A DNA stretch of 64,000 bases, from contig JAMXBD010000712.1 in NCBI GenBank assembly GCA_024138025.1, positions 372,001 to 436,000 on the forward strand, read 5' to 3'. Positions 10,048 through 21,079 of this stretch are shown in pieces (the stretch's first letter is position 1; every line of letters begins with the position of its first letter). The position numbers and the translations under genes were made by a program. The notes beneath the pieces are model-generated. The model did no database searches. It was not told the DNA's origin and worked only from the letters and a program-made list of their open reading frames with translations. The stretch comes from Combretum micranthum (Eukaryota; Streptophyta; Magnoliopsida; Myrtales; Combretaceae).

Positions 10048-13000
10048 ATGCAAGATCAAATAAAGCCACAGAATGAAGAAATTGAGGAATTGGATCTAGC
10101 GCGACCAGGAGAGTCGCCGCGGCCAATTTTTGTCAGCAAAGGTTTGTTGCAAGATGTTAAAAGTCCTCTCATTGATTTGTTGAGAGAATATAGGGACGTG
10201 TTTGCTTGGGCATATGATGAGATGCTAGGTTTAGATCCTAGTCTTGTAGTGCACAGACTAAATATCGCCCCGGGCACTACTCCTATTAAGCAAGGACAAC
10301 GAGTTTTCCGTCCTGAGGTTGAGGTTCAAATCAAACATGAAATTGAGAAGTTGCTTCATGCAGGCTTTATCAAACCAATCGAGCACCCTACTTGGCTCGC
10401 AAATGTCGTACCTGTTAGAAAAAAGAATGGTCAAATAAGGGTTTGCGTGGATTTTCGTGATTTGAACAAGGCTTGTCCTAAAGATGATTTCCCTTTGCCA
10501 AATATAGACACCTTAGTGGATGTCACGGCAGGACATGAATTATTTTCATTCATGGATGGCTTCAGCGGGTATAATCAAATCAAGATGGCGATTGGAGACG
10601 CTGAGCGTACTGCCTTTCGAACGCCTGTTGGGAATTTCTATTATACTGTCATGCCCTTTGGACTCAAGAATGCTGGTGCTACTTATCAAAGGGCAATGAC
10701 AGCCATTTTTCACGATATGATGCATGATTTCATGGAGGATTACGTGGACGACATAGTCGTGAAATCAAAACATGCACCGGACCACTTGGTCCATCTTCGG
10801 AAGGTTTTTGAACGATGTCGATTGTATAAGCTTCGCATGAATCCTTTGAAATGTGTCTTTGGAGTTGCTTCGGGAAAATTCCTTGGATTCGTGGTCCATA
10901 GGAAGGGAATTGATGTTGATCCTGCAAAAATACAAGCTATATTGTCTATGCCCTCGCCAACTACTTTGAAAGAGTTGAAAACTTTCATGGGGAAAGTTTC
11001 ATATATTAGGAGATTCATGCCTGCACTTGCAGAGATTTCGCATCCCTTACATCAACTTATGAAGAAAGGAATTGCATTTGAATGGAAACAAGTCCATGAA
11101 GATGCGATTCAAAGAATTAAGGGAATTCTCACTTCTTCTCATACCATGACTATGCCTGTGAAGCAAGTACCGATGATATTATATCTCACTTCTACCAGCA
11201 GATCAATCGGAGCTTTACTTGCACAAGAAATAGACGGCCAAGAACGCCCGGTCTATTATTTGAGTCGCTCACTTCAAGGAAGTGAGGTCAAATACCCAGC
11301 TTGCGAGAAGCATTGTCTCGCGCTGGTGTTTGCAACTCAAAAATTACGTCACTACTTTCTGGCACATAAGGTTAACCTTGTCACACGGTCAGATCCTATC
11401 AAGTATTTATTGTCACGACCAGCATTGTCTGGGCGTATTGCAAAATGGTTGTTGCTTCTTGGAGAGTTCGACATTACAATACAGACTCCTAAAGCTGTTA
11501 AGTCACAGGCCTTAGCTGATCTCTTGGCTCATTTTCCGAACGAAAGTGAAGATGTGATCACAGATACTATACCAGCAGAATTTCACGAGGACTCACTCAT
11601 GATCGAAACAGAAGGAGAATGGTCACTTCAATTTGATGGCTCATCAGGAAGTCAAGGGTGGGGAGCAGGAGTTGTATTAACATCACCTAATGGCCAAGAA
11701 ATACCTTTGGCATTCAAACTTGACTTTCATTGCACTAATAACGAAGCCGAGTATGAGGCATTGTTACTCGGGATCGTCTTTGCCTTGGAAGCTGGAGCAA
11801 ACCACTTGTGTATTCGTGGCGATTCGAATTTGATCATTAAGCAGACCAATGGTGAATATGCCCTCAAGGAGCCATCACTTGCGCCTTATAGGGCTGCAGT
11901 GCAGGCTCTAATTGGGAAGTTTGAAGTCGTAAGGTATGAACATACCAAACGATCTACGAACCGTTACGCAGATGCATTGGCAACATTGGCATCTAAGATT
12001 CCAATGCATGCTTCAGATGAAAGCCTAGATGTCAAAGTTATCAAGAAAACTATTCCTTGCACAACCTTGCAATTGTTGGAGGAAGATGATGAAACAGGAG
12101 ATGATTGGCGTGTTGGTATCAAGAATCAATTAGCGCAACCCAATGCGGCCTCCATCGTAACCTTGAAGAATTTTATTCGTATCAATGGCGCTTTGTACTT
12201 TAAAGGACCGGAGGGCGTTCTATCGCGATGCATTTGCGCGAAACAGGCTCGGTTAAAATTAGACAAGTATCATAAAATCTGGTGTGGGGAAGAAGGACCC
12301 CCTTTGTATCGTCGCATTCAACGTGCAGGGTATTATTGGCCCTCAATGGCTAAGGATGCATCTCAGATGCAAATGCATTGTCCTAAGTGCTCTGAGTTAC
12401 CAGATGCAAAAGAATGTAATTTTGTCGCAAGTGCTGGAGATTGGCGTCGTCCGTACATTGACTATTTGAAGAATAACGTGTTACCAACTAATAGTACGGA
12501 TGCCAGATTAGTAAAAAGGAAGGCACGCAAGTACCTAATGCATGAGGATGAGTTGTATAGAGTCTCATTCATGGGAAAGCCTCTCAGATGCATTACATCT
12601 CCTGAAACAGAAGAGATATTAACCGAGGTACATGCTGGAGAATGCGGTGAGCACCAAGGCGCAAGGAAGTTGTATTATCAGCTACTAGACATGGGGTACT
12701 ATTGGCCAACCATGGAATCAGATAGTTCCAATTTTGTTAAGCGGTGCGTTCCTTGCCAAGAACATGGAGATGTGATTCATGCTCCTGCAGTTGCACTTCA
12801 CAGCTTAACAACACCATGGCCTTTCCACACTTGGGCGTTTGATCTAATCGGTCCTATTCACCCGCCATCTAGAGGTTGTATTTGGATCCTAGTTGGAACT
12901 GAATGTTTTACTAAATGGGTAGAAGCCATTCCTTTAAAGAAGGCGACAGGACCAATAGTTGCAAGCTTCATCAAGGAGAACATTATATGCCGATTCGGGA

Positions 13001-13677
13001 TTCCAAAGCGTATCCTTTCAGATAATGGCACTCCTTTCATCAATTCACATGTTCGACAACTGTTGGAATCATATGGTATTGATCATGTAAAGTCAACCCC
13101 TTATTACCCTAAGGGCAACGGCCAAGCGGAAGCTACGAACAAGACTCTTTTAAAGGTTCTGAGTCGTATGGTACACGATAACCATAAAGAATGGCACGAT
13201 AAACTATCCCTAGCACTTTGGGCTTACAGGACTTCAAAGCGGCGACCAACACAAGCAACACCTTTTTCGTTAGTATATGGTGCCGAAGCAGTCGTGCCTA
13301 TAGAGGTTCTGATCCCTTCAGCACGATTAGCGATCAATGCTGAGCTTGAGCCAGATGCTTTACGCATAATAGACTTGGAAGCCTTAGATGAAAGACGAGA
13401 TATGGCCAAAAACAACTTGATCAACTACCAACACAAGCTTGGTATGGCCTACGATCGGTTGGTGAAGAAAAGGTCATTTCAAGTGGGTGATGTTGTACTT
13501 CGTGCAGCCGAGCATGTGCGCCGAAGTATACCTGCGCCAAAGTTCACGCCAAAATGGGAAGGTCCCTTCATTATACATGAAGTCCATGATAGCGGGTATT
13601 GCAAGCTCCTCAATCCAAAGACTGATGCTATTACGGCTCCTATAAATTTTCAATATGTAAAGAAGTTTCACATGTAA
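10048..13677 (+). CDS. pol: Tat1 pol: reverse transcriptase, two RNase H domains, integrase
   Basis: 1209 codons, fully open; the frame is also open upstream to the TGA at 9967, so 10048 is only the first ATG. RT spans about residues 80-330, with FMDGFSGYNQI and the catalytic YVDD at 232-235. An RT-type RNase H follows (about 385-500). A second, archaeal-type RNase H starts at LQFDGSSGSQGWGAG (about 528) and runs to about 645, with NNEAEYEAL and RGDSNLI; this duplication marks the Tat lineage. A degenerate zinc-binding-like segment sits at 742-781. Integrase has a true H2C2 finger (H862, H869, C900, C903) and D932, D992, E1028 (D,D35E). The tail ends in a GPFIIHEVHDSGYCKL motif. The protein would copy the genomic RNA and insert the DNA. 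No inactivating lesion seen, but gag in cis is broken. Confidence 0.95.
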   Translation: MQDQIKPQNEEIEELDLARPGESPRPIFVSKGLLQDVKSPLIDLLREYRDVFAWAYDEMLGLDPSLVVHRLNIAPGTTPIKQGQRVFRPEVEVQIKHEIEKLLHAGFIKPIEHPTWLANVVPVRKKNGQIRVCVDFRDLNKACPKDDFPLPNIDTLVDVTAGHELFSFMDGFSGYNQIKMAIGDAERTAFRTPVGNFYYTVMPFGLKNAGATYQRAMTAIFHDMMHDFMEDYVDDIVVKSKHAPDHLVHLRKVFERCRLYKLRMNPLKCVFGVASGKFLGFVVHRKGIDVDPAKIQAILSMPSPTTLKELKTFMGKVSYIRRFMPALAEISHPLHQLMKKGIAFEWKQVHEDAIQRIKGILTSSHTMTMPVKQVPMILYLTSTSRSIGALLAQEIDGQERPVYYLSRSLQGSEVKYPACEKHCLALVFATQKLRHYFLAHKVNLVTRSDPIKYLLSRPALSGRIAKWLLLLGEFDITIQTPKAVKSQALADLLAHFPNESEDVITDTIPAEFHEDSLMIETEGEWSLQFDGSSGSQGWGAGVVLTSPNGQEIPLAFKLDFHCTNNEAEYEALLLGIVFALEAGANHLCIRGDSNLIIKQTNGEYALKEPSLAPYRAAVQALIGKFEVVRYEHTKRSTNRYADALATLASKIPMHASDESLDVKVIKKTIPCTTLQLLEEDDETGDDWRVGIKNQLAQPNAASIVTLKNFIRINGALYFKGPEGVLSRCICAKQARLKLDKYHKIWCGEEGPPLYRRIQRAGYYWPSMAKDASQMQMHCPKCSELPDAKECNFVASAGDWRRPYIDYLKNNVLPTNSTDARLVKRKARKYLMHEDELYRVSFMGKPLRCITSPETEEILTEVHAGECGEHQGARKLYYQLLDMGYYWPTMESDSSNFVKRCVPCQEHGDVIHAPAVALHSLTTPWPFHTWAFDLIGPIHPPSRGCIWILVGTECFTKWVEAIPLKKATGPIVASFIKENIICRFGIPKRILSDNGTPFINSHVRQLLESYGIDHVKSTPYYPKGNGQAEATNKTLLKVLSRMVHDNHKEWHDKLSLALWAYRTSKRRPTQATPFSLVYGAEAVVPIEVLIPSARLAINAELEPDALRIIDLEALDERRDMAKNNLINYQHKLGMAYDRLVKKRSFQVGDVVLRAAEHVRRSIPAPKFTPKWEGPFIIHEVHDSGYCKLLNPKTDAITAPINFQYVKKFHM

Positions 13678-14177
13678 TAGCATGATCAGTGATGATGATG
13701 ACTTGAATAATATGGGCTTGCTTTCACATGATTCTTTCACCGATCAATTTCATTATACATTATATTTATATGTTGCTGCTGCTTGGTAAGAGACTTGTCT
13801 CCTATACGCGCGACATTCGTTCATTCATTCATGCAGCTTGTAATAGTTCAAATTTACTAAGCGCGTGGCATAATACATGCATATGAATTCTTGTGAAATC
13901 AAGTAGTGGGTAATACCCCCTTGAGAATTCTTATGAAATCAAGAAGCCTTTGCTCGCGAAAGAAATAATAATTTAAACGCGCAAAGTCATAACATATAAT
14001 GTGCCGCTACACATGAATCTTACATTCTGTAAAGCGCACGAGTTCATCGTACTATGATACGATACCAAGTGAAGGGAACAAAACTAAGAGAAAGTAGCAC
14101 CATGTGAAATATTGTGCATGAAACATGAAACAAAACAAAGACAAAGTTCATGAAGTTACATAACTTAATGCAATAAT
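13678..14177. other. spacer between pol and the antisense PMD gene
   Basis: Noncoding. Sense pol and the antisense gene converge here, so both transcripts should end in it. The near-palindrome GGGTAATACCC with CCTT following (about 13908-13922) and a segment starting TTGGTAAGAGACTTGTCTCC (about 13783) recur in Tat2 (38398-38600). No obvious polyadenylation signal could be assigned. Confidence 0.6.
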
Positions 14178-17008
14178 CTATTCTGCTATAGAAGCAGTAT
14201 CAAGACCCTCAAGAGAATTCTCCAATTCGAGTTGTGTCGCCTCAAGTTCAGCCTTGAGCCTCTCGTAACGTTGGATTAATGGTCGATGGTGCAATACCTT
14301 TTGTGCCTTGCTAGCAACACTCTCCAAGCTATCAATTTTAAACCCCAAGGCACGAGCACTATTAAAAGCTTGTACCAATAACTCCAAGTCAGCTGAAGAA
14401 AATGAATTCCATGGTCTACCTAGCAGCATACACGCCCGACCTAACATCACAACCATAGCATTTGTGACTTCGGAACCAGGACAAATTGATCCTGCCCAAA
14501 AATCCCCATCACGTGCATGCAACCTCTTTAATGACTCCAAGTAAATAGGGGGGACCAGGAATTCATAAAACGAAACACTCTCCCCCGAAGTTATCATATG
14601 CGGGTGCGTGTTCTCCCCTCCAACTTGCTCTGGTATTTCATTATTTGGAAGAGTAGTATCCTGATGTGCCGGGGGTTCGGAGGCATTATTACAAGGGACA
14701 TCATCAATTCCCTCACCGTGAATCTCTGCAGCCAACGCTTCTGCATATGCATTAATATCCTCCTCCTGTATGCTTTCATTTCCATGATCGCTTCTGTCGC
14801 TTCCAAAGTCGTCAGAAGCTTGCTCCTCACCGGCCATGTCCTCATCATCATCATCATCATCATCATCAATCACTACAGCAGATGTATTATCACCTCTTGC
14901 TTGCAATACCTTCCCAACACCATATCGATTGGGATAAGGGTGAGTGTTCGGCGAAGAAGACTTAGATGAAGCAAATATTCCAGAAGTGCTGGCGTTTCCA
15001 TCGCCAGAAATATTTTTGTTAACCTCACTTTGGCTTGTGACTCGGCTTGTCCTCAACTCGTCCTGAAAAGAAAAAAAGGAGTGAAACCATGGTTAATGAC
15101 ATATCAATAGTATGTAAAGAAACGATAATAGACAGCTTAAGTAACAAGATTTAATACCTCACAAAGGCGAGGACGCTTGATTTGACTGATGATTGATGCA
15201 GGAGGCATGGTCCGCCCAATCACCGCTTTTCCTGAAGTGTTATTCTTGTCATCTTTCGGAAGTTGAAAGTGGAACTCATGCTTATAAATGATCGACTCTG
15301 GCAAACTGTCATCTATAGCTGAAAGAGTATATTTCTTGAATGCCTCAAGACACCCTGTCCAATACGTTAACCATCCACTTGATGCAACACCGGAGCGATT
15401 GATAGATGGAAAAAACATCTGTCTGACAGAACAATAGAGCTCATGGCGTTTCTCAAGACTAATTGCCTCACAGCATCTATTGAAATCTGTGTCGATAGCC
15501 ACAATAGGAGGCACACCTTGATCAAACCCAAACTGACGTGCAACCCGATGAGGTGAGTACAACATTACTCTATGCTCCAAGAATTCAGTAGAAGAATCAC
15601 ACCAATCGTGAAGCGCAGGCAAACCTCGAGGTGTACACCAGAGAACATATACTACTTCAGCTTCAGAAAGCTGCTCACCACATTCCATCAGATTCACTAA
15701 GGTCTTGGAACCCGAAGGGTAATATGTTGTGCACCACTCATATCCCTCCAATTCCTTTGTATAAGGGCGAAAGTCGACCTCATGAGCATCATCTATAATA
15801 TCAAGTAATGAACCCAAAGGCTTCCTATCAACCCAAGCCCAAGCTCGAGGTTCAGGAGGATCAGGTTTTGCAACAGGTACACCTGGATATCTTTTGTAAT
15901 GTTCGCTGAAAAACAAGTGTAGAAATCCCAAATCTACATTTGATACGATGATATATCGCCCCTTTGATCGAACTGAAGTCTCACTATAAAGGTCCAAGCG
16001 CCGATATAAAGACCCTAAATAAAAAGGCGCCAAGGCAACTCGTTCTCCACGAGCAAGACGAATCGCCAAGTTAAAAAGTCGCGGACTGACACCTTTTCCT
16101 GGCCCGCCGGGAAACACGTACATGGATAACCAACAAGCGATGAAAGCTTCTAACTCATGCCTGAAATGAATCGTAAGTCATGAGTAAGGTTAGATTGAAG
16201 TGATGACAATCAAGCATAAATAAACAAAGCAAGGAACGCATACTTACTCGCATCCATACCGGGGGCCTTCGGATCGAGTCCTTTCGTGCTCAAAAAAATG
16301 TCTTATCCACGCACAAAATGATGCTTGTCTACGACTGTCTCTCGCTTCTTGTCTATCAGCTTCTAGTACTTCCACCAATTTTTCATCCTCTTCTGAAATC
16401 TCAGCCGTGACAATATCAGTTGACCCAGAACTAGGGAAACTTAGCAATGTGCACACATCTTCTAAGGTTGGAGTAATCTCACCCCATGATGTCACAAAAG
16501 TATGTGTACATGTACTCCAACGTGCCAATACAGCTCGCCATGCTTCAACACTTTGAGAACGGATAACCATTTTAGAAGAAATCCATATAGCAAAATTGAT
16601 CCCTGCACTTTCTAAACGAGACCTATAATGAGAATTCTTTACAATGTAATATACCCATGACTGCCATCCTTGCAATATCTGTTTTGGGTAACTGAACATT
16701 GTCTCTGAAAGGGGAAGCTCCTTTCTTTCATTTCTGAAACGTAAAATGGAATTCTCATCTATGTTCTTCCTATCGCTTACTCGGGGCTCTGGTTGGATGA
16801 AATGAAATTCACCATCTTTAGGAGGATGAGCACACAAATCCCTCTTTTTGATATCTTTCCAGAAAAAATCATTTCGAATGGTAGCATCAAGCCATTTACT
16901 ACGTGGCAAGGGAACTTTCGGCACATGACCTGAATTCGCCAATATTTCATTACTTTTGTCTGTATGGTTGCCACTGCGAGATCGACCCTTTCTATTTTCC
17001 CTCACCAT
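14178..17008 (-). CDS. PMD protein (aminotransferase-like plant mobile domain), 3 exons, carried antisense in Tat1
   Basis: Exons on the minus strand: 17008-16248, 16160-15158, 15062-14178 (761, 1003 and 885 nt). They sum to 882 codons plus stop with no lesion. Introns of 87 and 95 nt are canonical: CGA|GTAAGTATG to TTTCAG|GC, and GAG|GTATTAAA to TTTCAG|GA. The start at 17008 (MVRENRKG) aligns with the ATG of the Tat2 copy. The PMD fold covers roughly residues 95-510, with WGEITPTLEDVCTLLSFP near 174 and LAPFYLGSLYRRL in exon 2. Exon 3 has an acidic run of Asp residues (TCA microsatellite at 14845-14868), a low-complexity linker and a Glu/Leu/Lys-rich, probably coiled C-terminus. Cellular PMD relatives (MAIN, MAIL) act with phosphatases in silencing and genome stability; what element-borne ones do is not known. 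It could aid transposition or counter host silencing (inference). Confidence 0.85.
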
Positions 17009-17847
17009 CCTCAAGATGTTTATTTTATGCACACCTACATGATAAAGGAGTTATATGCATATACAAGATCAAAAGAGATGCTAATATCATGAACGCAAAT
17101 ATGTGACATGAGACATATGCAACAAGTGCATCGGCTACCGGAGTATCTCATTCATTCACCAAATGACTGGGTGCACAAGATAAGAAAGAGTCTCCTCTTA
17201 TAGTGGTGCGGTTCCAAGATCGTCGCAGCGGGCAAGTGAGACACAAATAACCGAGGAGAGCCTCTCTCATAGCGGTGCGGTGCCAAGATCATCATGTGAG
17301 GAATGGAACACGGACGCAATGTGCGGTTCCAAGATTGTCACATGAAGTTTGGGACGCGGACGGCTGAGAGTGTCATCGTACAGTGTATGGTCTCAAGATT
17401 GCCATTTATGCGGTCGGAACATGGACAACAAAGAGCTTCGTCTTAAAAATCATGAGGCACCGTGGTCATTAGATGAATGAATGGAACACATGATGAATGT
17501 GAATGATGAATTTGAGTATTCTTCTTGAACGCAAGAATCATTAATAGTTGATGACATTAATATGAGTTCATAAAACAAGAAAATCATGCTTACAAAAGCA
17601 AAGTCAAGAAGATACGCGGTGGAGATTCAATACTTCAATCTAGAGCCCTGCATTACAAGAAAATGAGATGAGTTAGTTTTACAAATAAGAAAGGTTTCAC
17701 TCATGCTGACCATATATAATAAAAAGCACACACAAAATGTGGATATTGGCAGCTCTTATTGAGGGAAAGCAAGCCTATGGGTTTGTGTTGAAAAATGGTT
17801 TTGATACCAATATTGTCGTGAAGAAAGAATGTTGTTTCAATGAATGC
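17009..17847. other. Tat1 3' region upstream of the antisense gene, with short degenerate repeats
   Basis: At about 17190-17440 a motif close to GTGCGGTTCCAAGATCGTC followed by GGAACACGGAC recurs four times at 60-70 bp spacing, with drift. This lies in the expected promoter/leader of the antisense PMD gene. No other coding signal is seen. Confidence 0.55.
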
Positions 17848-18595
17848 AAAGATCCCTGGTTTTGCAGATTTGGTGAAGTTCACGAAAATGTGGATATTTC
17901 TCTCATATGAGCTCCGTTTAAGGCGATTCAAAATTCCTTAGAAAGCTAAGAGGGAAATCTAAAACTTTTGTGTTTTGAGTTTTGGTGGATTCAAAACGAA
18001 TCGATACAGTTTTTTGTTATAAAGTCGCTGCATGACAGCAAAGATCCCTGATTTTGCAGATTTGGCGAAGTTCACGAAAATGTGGATATCTCTCTCGTAT
18101 GAGCTCCGTTTGAGGCAATTCAAAATTCCTTAGAAAGCTAAGAGGGAGATCTAAAACTTTTGTGTTTTGAGTTTTGGTGGATTCAAAACGAATCGATACA
18201 GTTTTTGTCACAAAGTCGATGCATGACAGTGAAGATCCCTGGTTTTGCAGATTTGACGAAGTTCGCGAAAATGTGGATATCTCCCTCATGAGAAGTCCTA
18301 TTGAGGTGATTCAAAATTCCTTGGAAAGATAAAAGAAATACAACTTTCATTTTTTGAATTTTGATGGATTCTCGACGCATCAATACAGAATTAGCTATGA
18401 ATATACGGGATATGTAGTGAAATGTTCTGATTCACAGATTTGATGGGGTTGAGTAAATTGTGGATATTTCTCTCACCCGTACTCCTTTTGAGGTGATTCA
18501 AAATCCTATAGAAAGCTAAGGGAAAGATCTTTAATTTTTATGTTATGAGTTTTGGTAAAGTTGGAATGAATCAAGGTCGAAATCAACCTTGAAGA
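17848..18595. repeat. four tandem copies of a ~190-bp unit in Tat1
   Basis: Units begin at about 17848, 18040, 18231 and 18420 (periods 192, 191, about 189), each starting near AAGATCCCTGGTTTTGCAG and including GAAAATGTGGATAT, CAAAATTCCTTAGAAAGC and GAGTTTTGGTGGATTC. Units 1 and 2 are closest; the fourth is more diverged. A weaker partial unit precedes 17848 (GAAAATGTGGATAT-like at about 17735). Tandem repeats in the 3' untranslated region are known in Tat elements and can seed satellite DNA. Confidence 0.85.
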
Positions 18596-21068
18596 TACTG
18601 CTCTTGCACTGTGACTTACTGACCTACACTTAAAGACAATAGCAGCTAAAACAAAGGATGAAGATCCATCAAGAGCCAATAAAATTTTCTTGGAATAACC
18701 TCAAAGCAGAAACAAAGATCCTATTGTGTAAAGCTGGTTGTACTCCTCTTGTTGCTACATATAATCCTATATTTGAATATTCACGTAGATACTTCTTACG
18801 CACAAATGTCTACAGAGGATGCTAAAGAGCTCCTACCATCCTAGATCATCAATATATCATTCAATATTAGCTGAACTACTAAAGAAAGATTCTTCCATTG
18901 AATAAGCCAACTTAGTGATGTTGATGTTAGAAAAATACATTAGACAATATCCTTCAAAAACAGTAAGGCTGCTCTTTGTTTGTGGTAAAAAAAAAAAAGA
19001 TTTATGAACCAACAAAAACAGAGATGATGGTAGTGGAACTGCATCAACAACTCTTAAACGCACGCATACAAAAAGGATGGGGTCAAAGAAACCTACCAAG
19101 TATACAGCAACAGCATCAACAAAATAGCAGCTGCACCGGTCTTTTAATTCCGATTTCTGAAGTTCTCCGTTCTTCGCAACAAGATTCGTCTTCAAATCCA
19201 AGCTGCATTAAAAGTAAACGGTATTGTAAGGAGAATATATATATATCAAGCAACAAGACAAGCAAAACAAAAAAAAATTTTGAAGGCCCTGATGGCACGG
19301 CTTTATGCATAAAGCATACTCACTGCTGCTTGGAAAATTGAAGGCCTGGATGCCACTTGCAACAAATGTAGGTTCGTTGATGGTCTATTAGCAATCATTG
19401 TTGATCATGAACTCCGTACAGAGAGTGTAGAGGAGACACATATTGTGCATAAGAGAGTTTCTGAAATGGATGTGAGATTGCTCGGTGTGAGTGGACAAAT
19501 GGGATCTCCGTTCGGGGGCAATTTGGTTGAATAAACTGGAAACAGAAAAAAAAATATATGAAGATGAAGCAGAGAGGAAAACAAAACTGCTGGAATAAAT
19601 GGGGCAAGGAAAAAGAAGGGCAATGAGGACATATATATAGAAGAAGAACGTGAGCAAAGGAGGCAAGGAAGCAAAAAGATATCTTGTGTGCTGGAATAAA
19701 TGGGGCAATATATTGTACTAGACATGACGAAAATTTGCAGGCCTGCAAGTGTGATGAAAATGAAAATATTGTGGGTTGCTGTTGCACCATACACATAGCC
19801 AATTGTGTCTATCCCAATGAGGAAAACAAGACTGCTGTACCCAGCTGGCATTACACAGCAGCCAATATGTTTGCTGATATGGCTCAACAACAGGCTTCAC
19901 CACAGAAGGCTGCCCTATTCAGAAATATTTTAGCAGAAAAGGAAAAATAGTGTCGATGGCAGTTTCGTGATTTCGAGATGGCAGTTTTGTAATTCTGGAG
20001 AATTTTGAATTTTTACCAACCGAGACCCTATTCTGAAGGGAAACGGCCCAACGAGCAATACTCATCAGCTTTGCTCATGACCCAAGCCGGTTTTCGGTCA
20101 AATTCCTTCGTTTAGGTCTTTAAAACCGCGTTTTTACTATTTTTAGTAACTTTTCTTCATGTCATATCTTTTCATAGGATAATCTTTTTATATGCCGTCT
20201 GTGGCATTAATCTTGTCCGCTCATCTATTTTCGCTCTAGGTATTATTTAGATAGGTTTCCTTTTTTGGTAAAAATTCCTTTTTTTTGGTAAAAAAAAAAA
20301 GAAAAAGAAAAAAAAGCATATTATACATTCTAGGGTTTTACGGGAAGGTTCTATGATCTTCTCCAACGAACATCAACGGTGGAAGTTATAATCTACATAT
20401 TATGGGACTATATTTTATGGAAGATCAATGTTCAACATCATTTTTCTGCAAGAAGCCCGAAGTGCTCCGATACCCTACCTTATAGGAATGATATATATTG
20501 CTCTTCACTTTGATTCGATTGAGACAAGTATGAATGATGATATGGTAGAGGGCTTCATAAGACCCAACTCAAGCAAAGTCTTTATTAGAAGAGCAAGAAG
20601 ATTCAAAAAATCGATACAGGCTCAATCGGGCTCAATTTATGATAGTATAAACTATTCATGCAAAGTAAGCGAGGAAGATTTATGTCACAAGCATAACATA
20701 CTGTTTTGGGAATAAAGGAACAGGATCACTCAAACGAACGAAAACAATGCGGTGAATAACAAGGGCGTGAAAGCCATGGCCAGATAGTCATAAGCTTCTA
20801 TCAAGATTCTACTCCTATAGGGTGCAACAGAGTTCTCAAATGCAAACAATTACTGGAAAGTTGATTCGAAAACGACAAAGAGCCTTTGTTACAGGCTGCA
20901 GCTTGTCGAGTATCTCAGGCTTTGTTCCTAAAGAAGGAGATTTATTTGACAATTTACACACCAAGCAGCAGTGCAGCTAGCACACATGCGCTGGATGAGA
21001 GTTTTGTCATTTGAAAAGGGCTTGATTAATGCCCAAATCCTTTCGACATGGCTCGAAAGACTTTGGTC
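18596..21068. other. Tat1 3' untranslated region
   Basis: No supported gene. Open frames of 60-160 codons occur on both strands (for example 19405-19890 minus and 20428-20715 plus) but show no domain and look compositional. A 19-bp direct repeat GCTGGAATAAATGGGGCAA lies at 19589-19607 and 19690-19708, and GAGGAAAACAARACTGCTG recurs near 19573 and 19819. Confidence 0.55.
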
Positions 21069-21079
21069 AGGGGGCAAAA
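21069..21079 (+). other. polypurine tract of Tat1
   Basis: AGGGGGCAAAA directly before the TG of the 3' LTR; this would prime plus-strand synthesis. A matching GGGGCAAAA precedes the Tat2 LTR. Confidence 0.85.

Noticed and set aside
14845..14868. TCA trinucleotide run as a regulatory microsatellite
   Set aside because: It is the coding run of Asp codons in exon 3 of the antisense PMD gene.
14178..17008. PMD gene as an independent host gene disrupted by or next to the element
   Set aside because: It lies wholly inside a TSD-bounded element, and Tat2 carries the same gene in the same place and orientation.
17848..18595. Regular direct repeats that might suggest a CRISPR array
   Set aside because: Units are about 190 bp, head-to-tail with no spacers, and the genome is a plant.
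19405..19890. 161-codon minus frame and overlapping frames at 19388-19802
   Set aside because: Three overlapping open frames on one strand in a CT-rich stretch, none with domain features; best explained by composition.
20428..20715. 95-codon plus frame in the Tat1 3' region
   Set aside because: Not recognised, not seen in Tat2, and surrounded by stops; not enough to call a gene.
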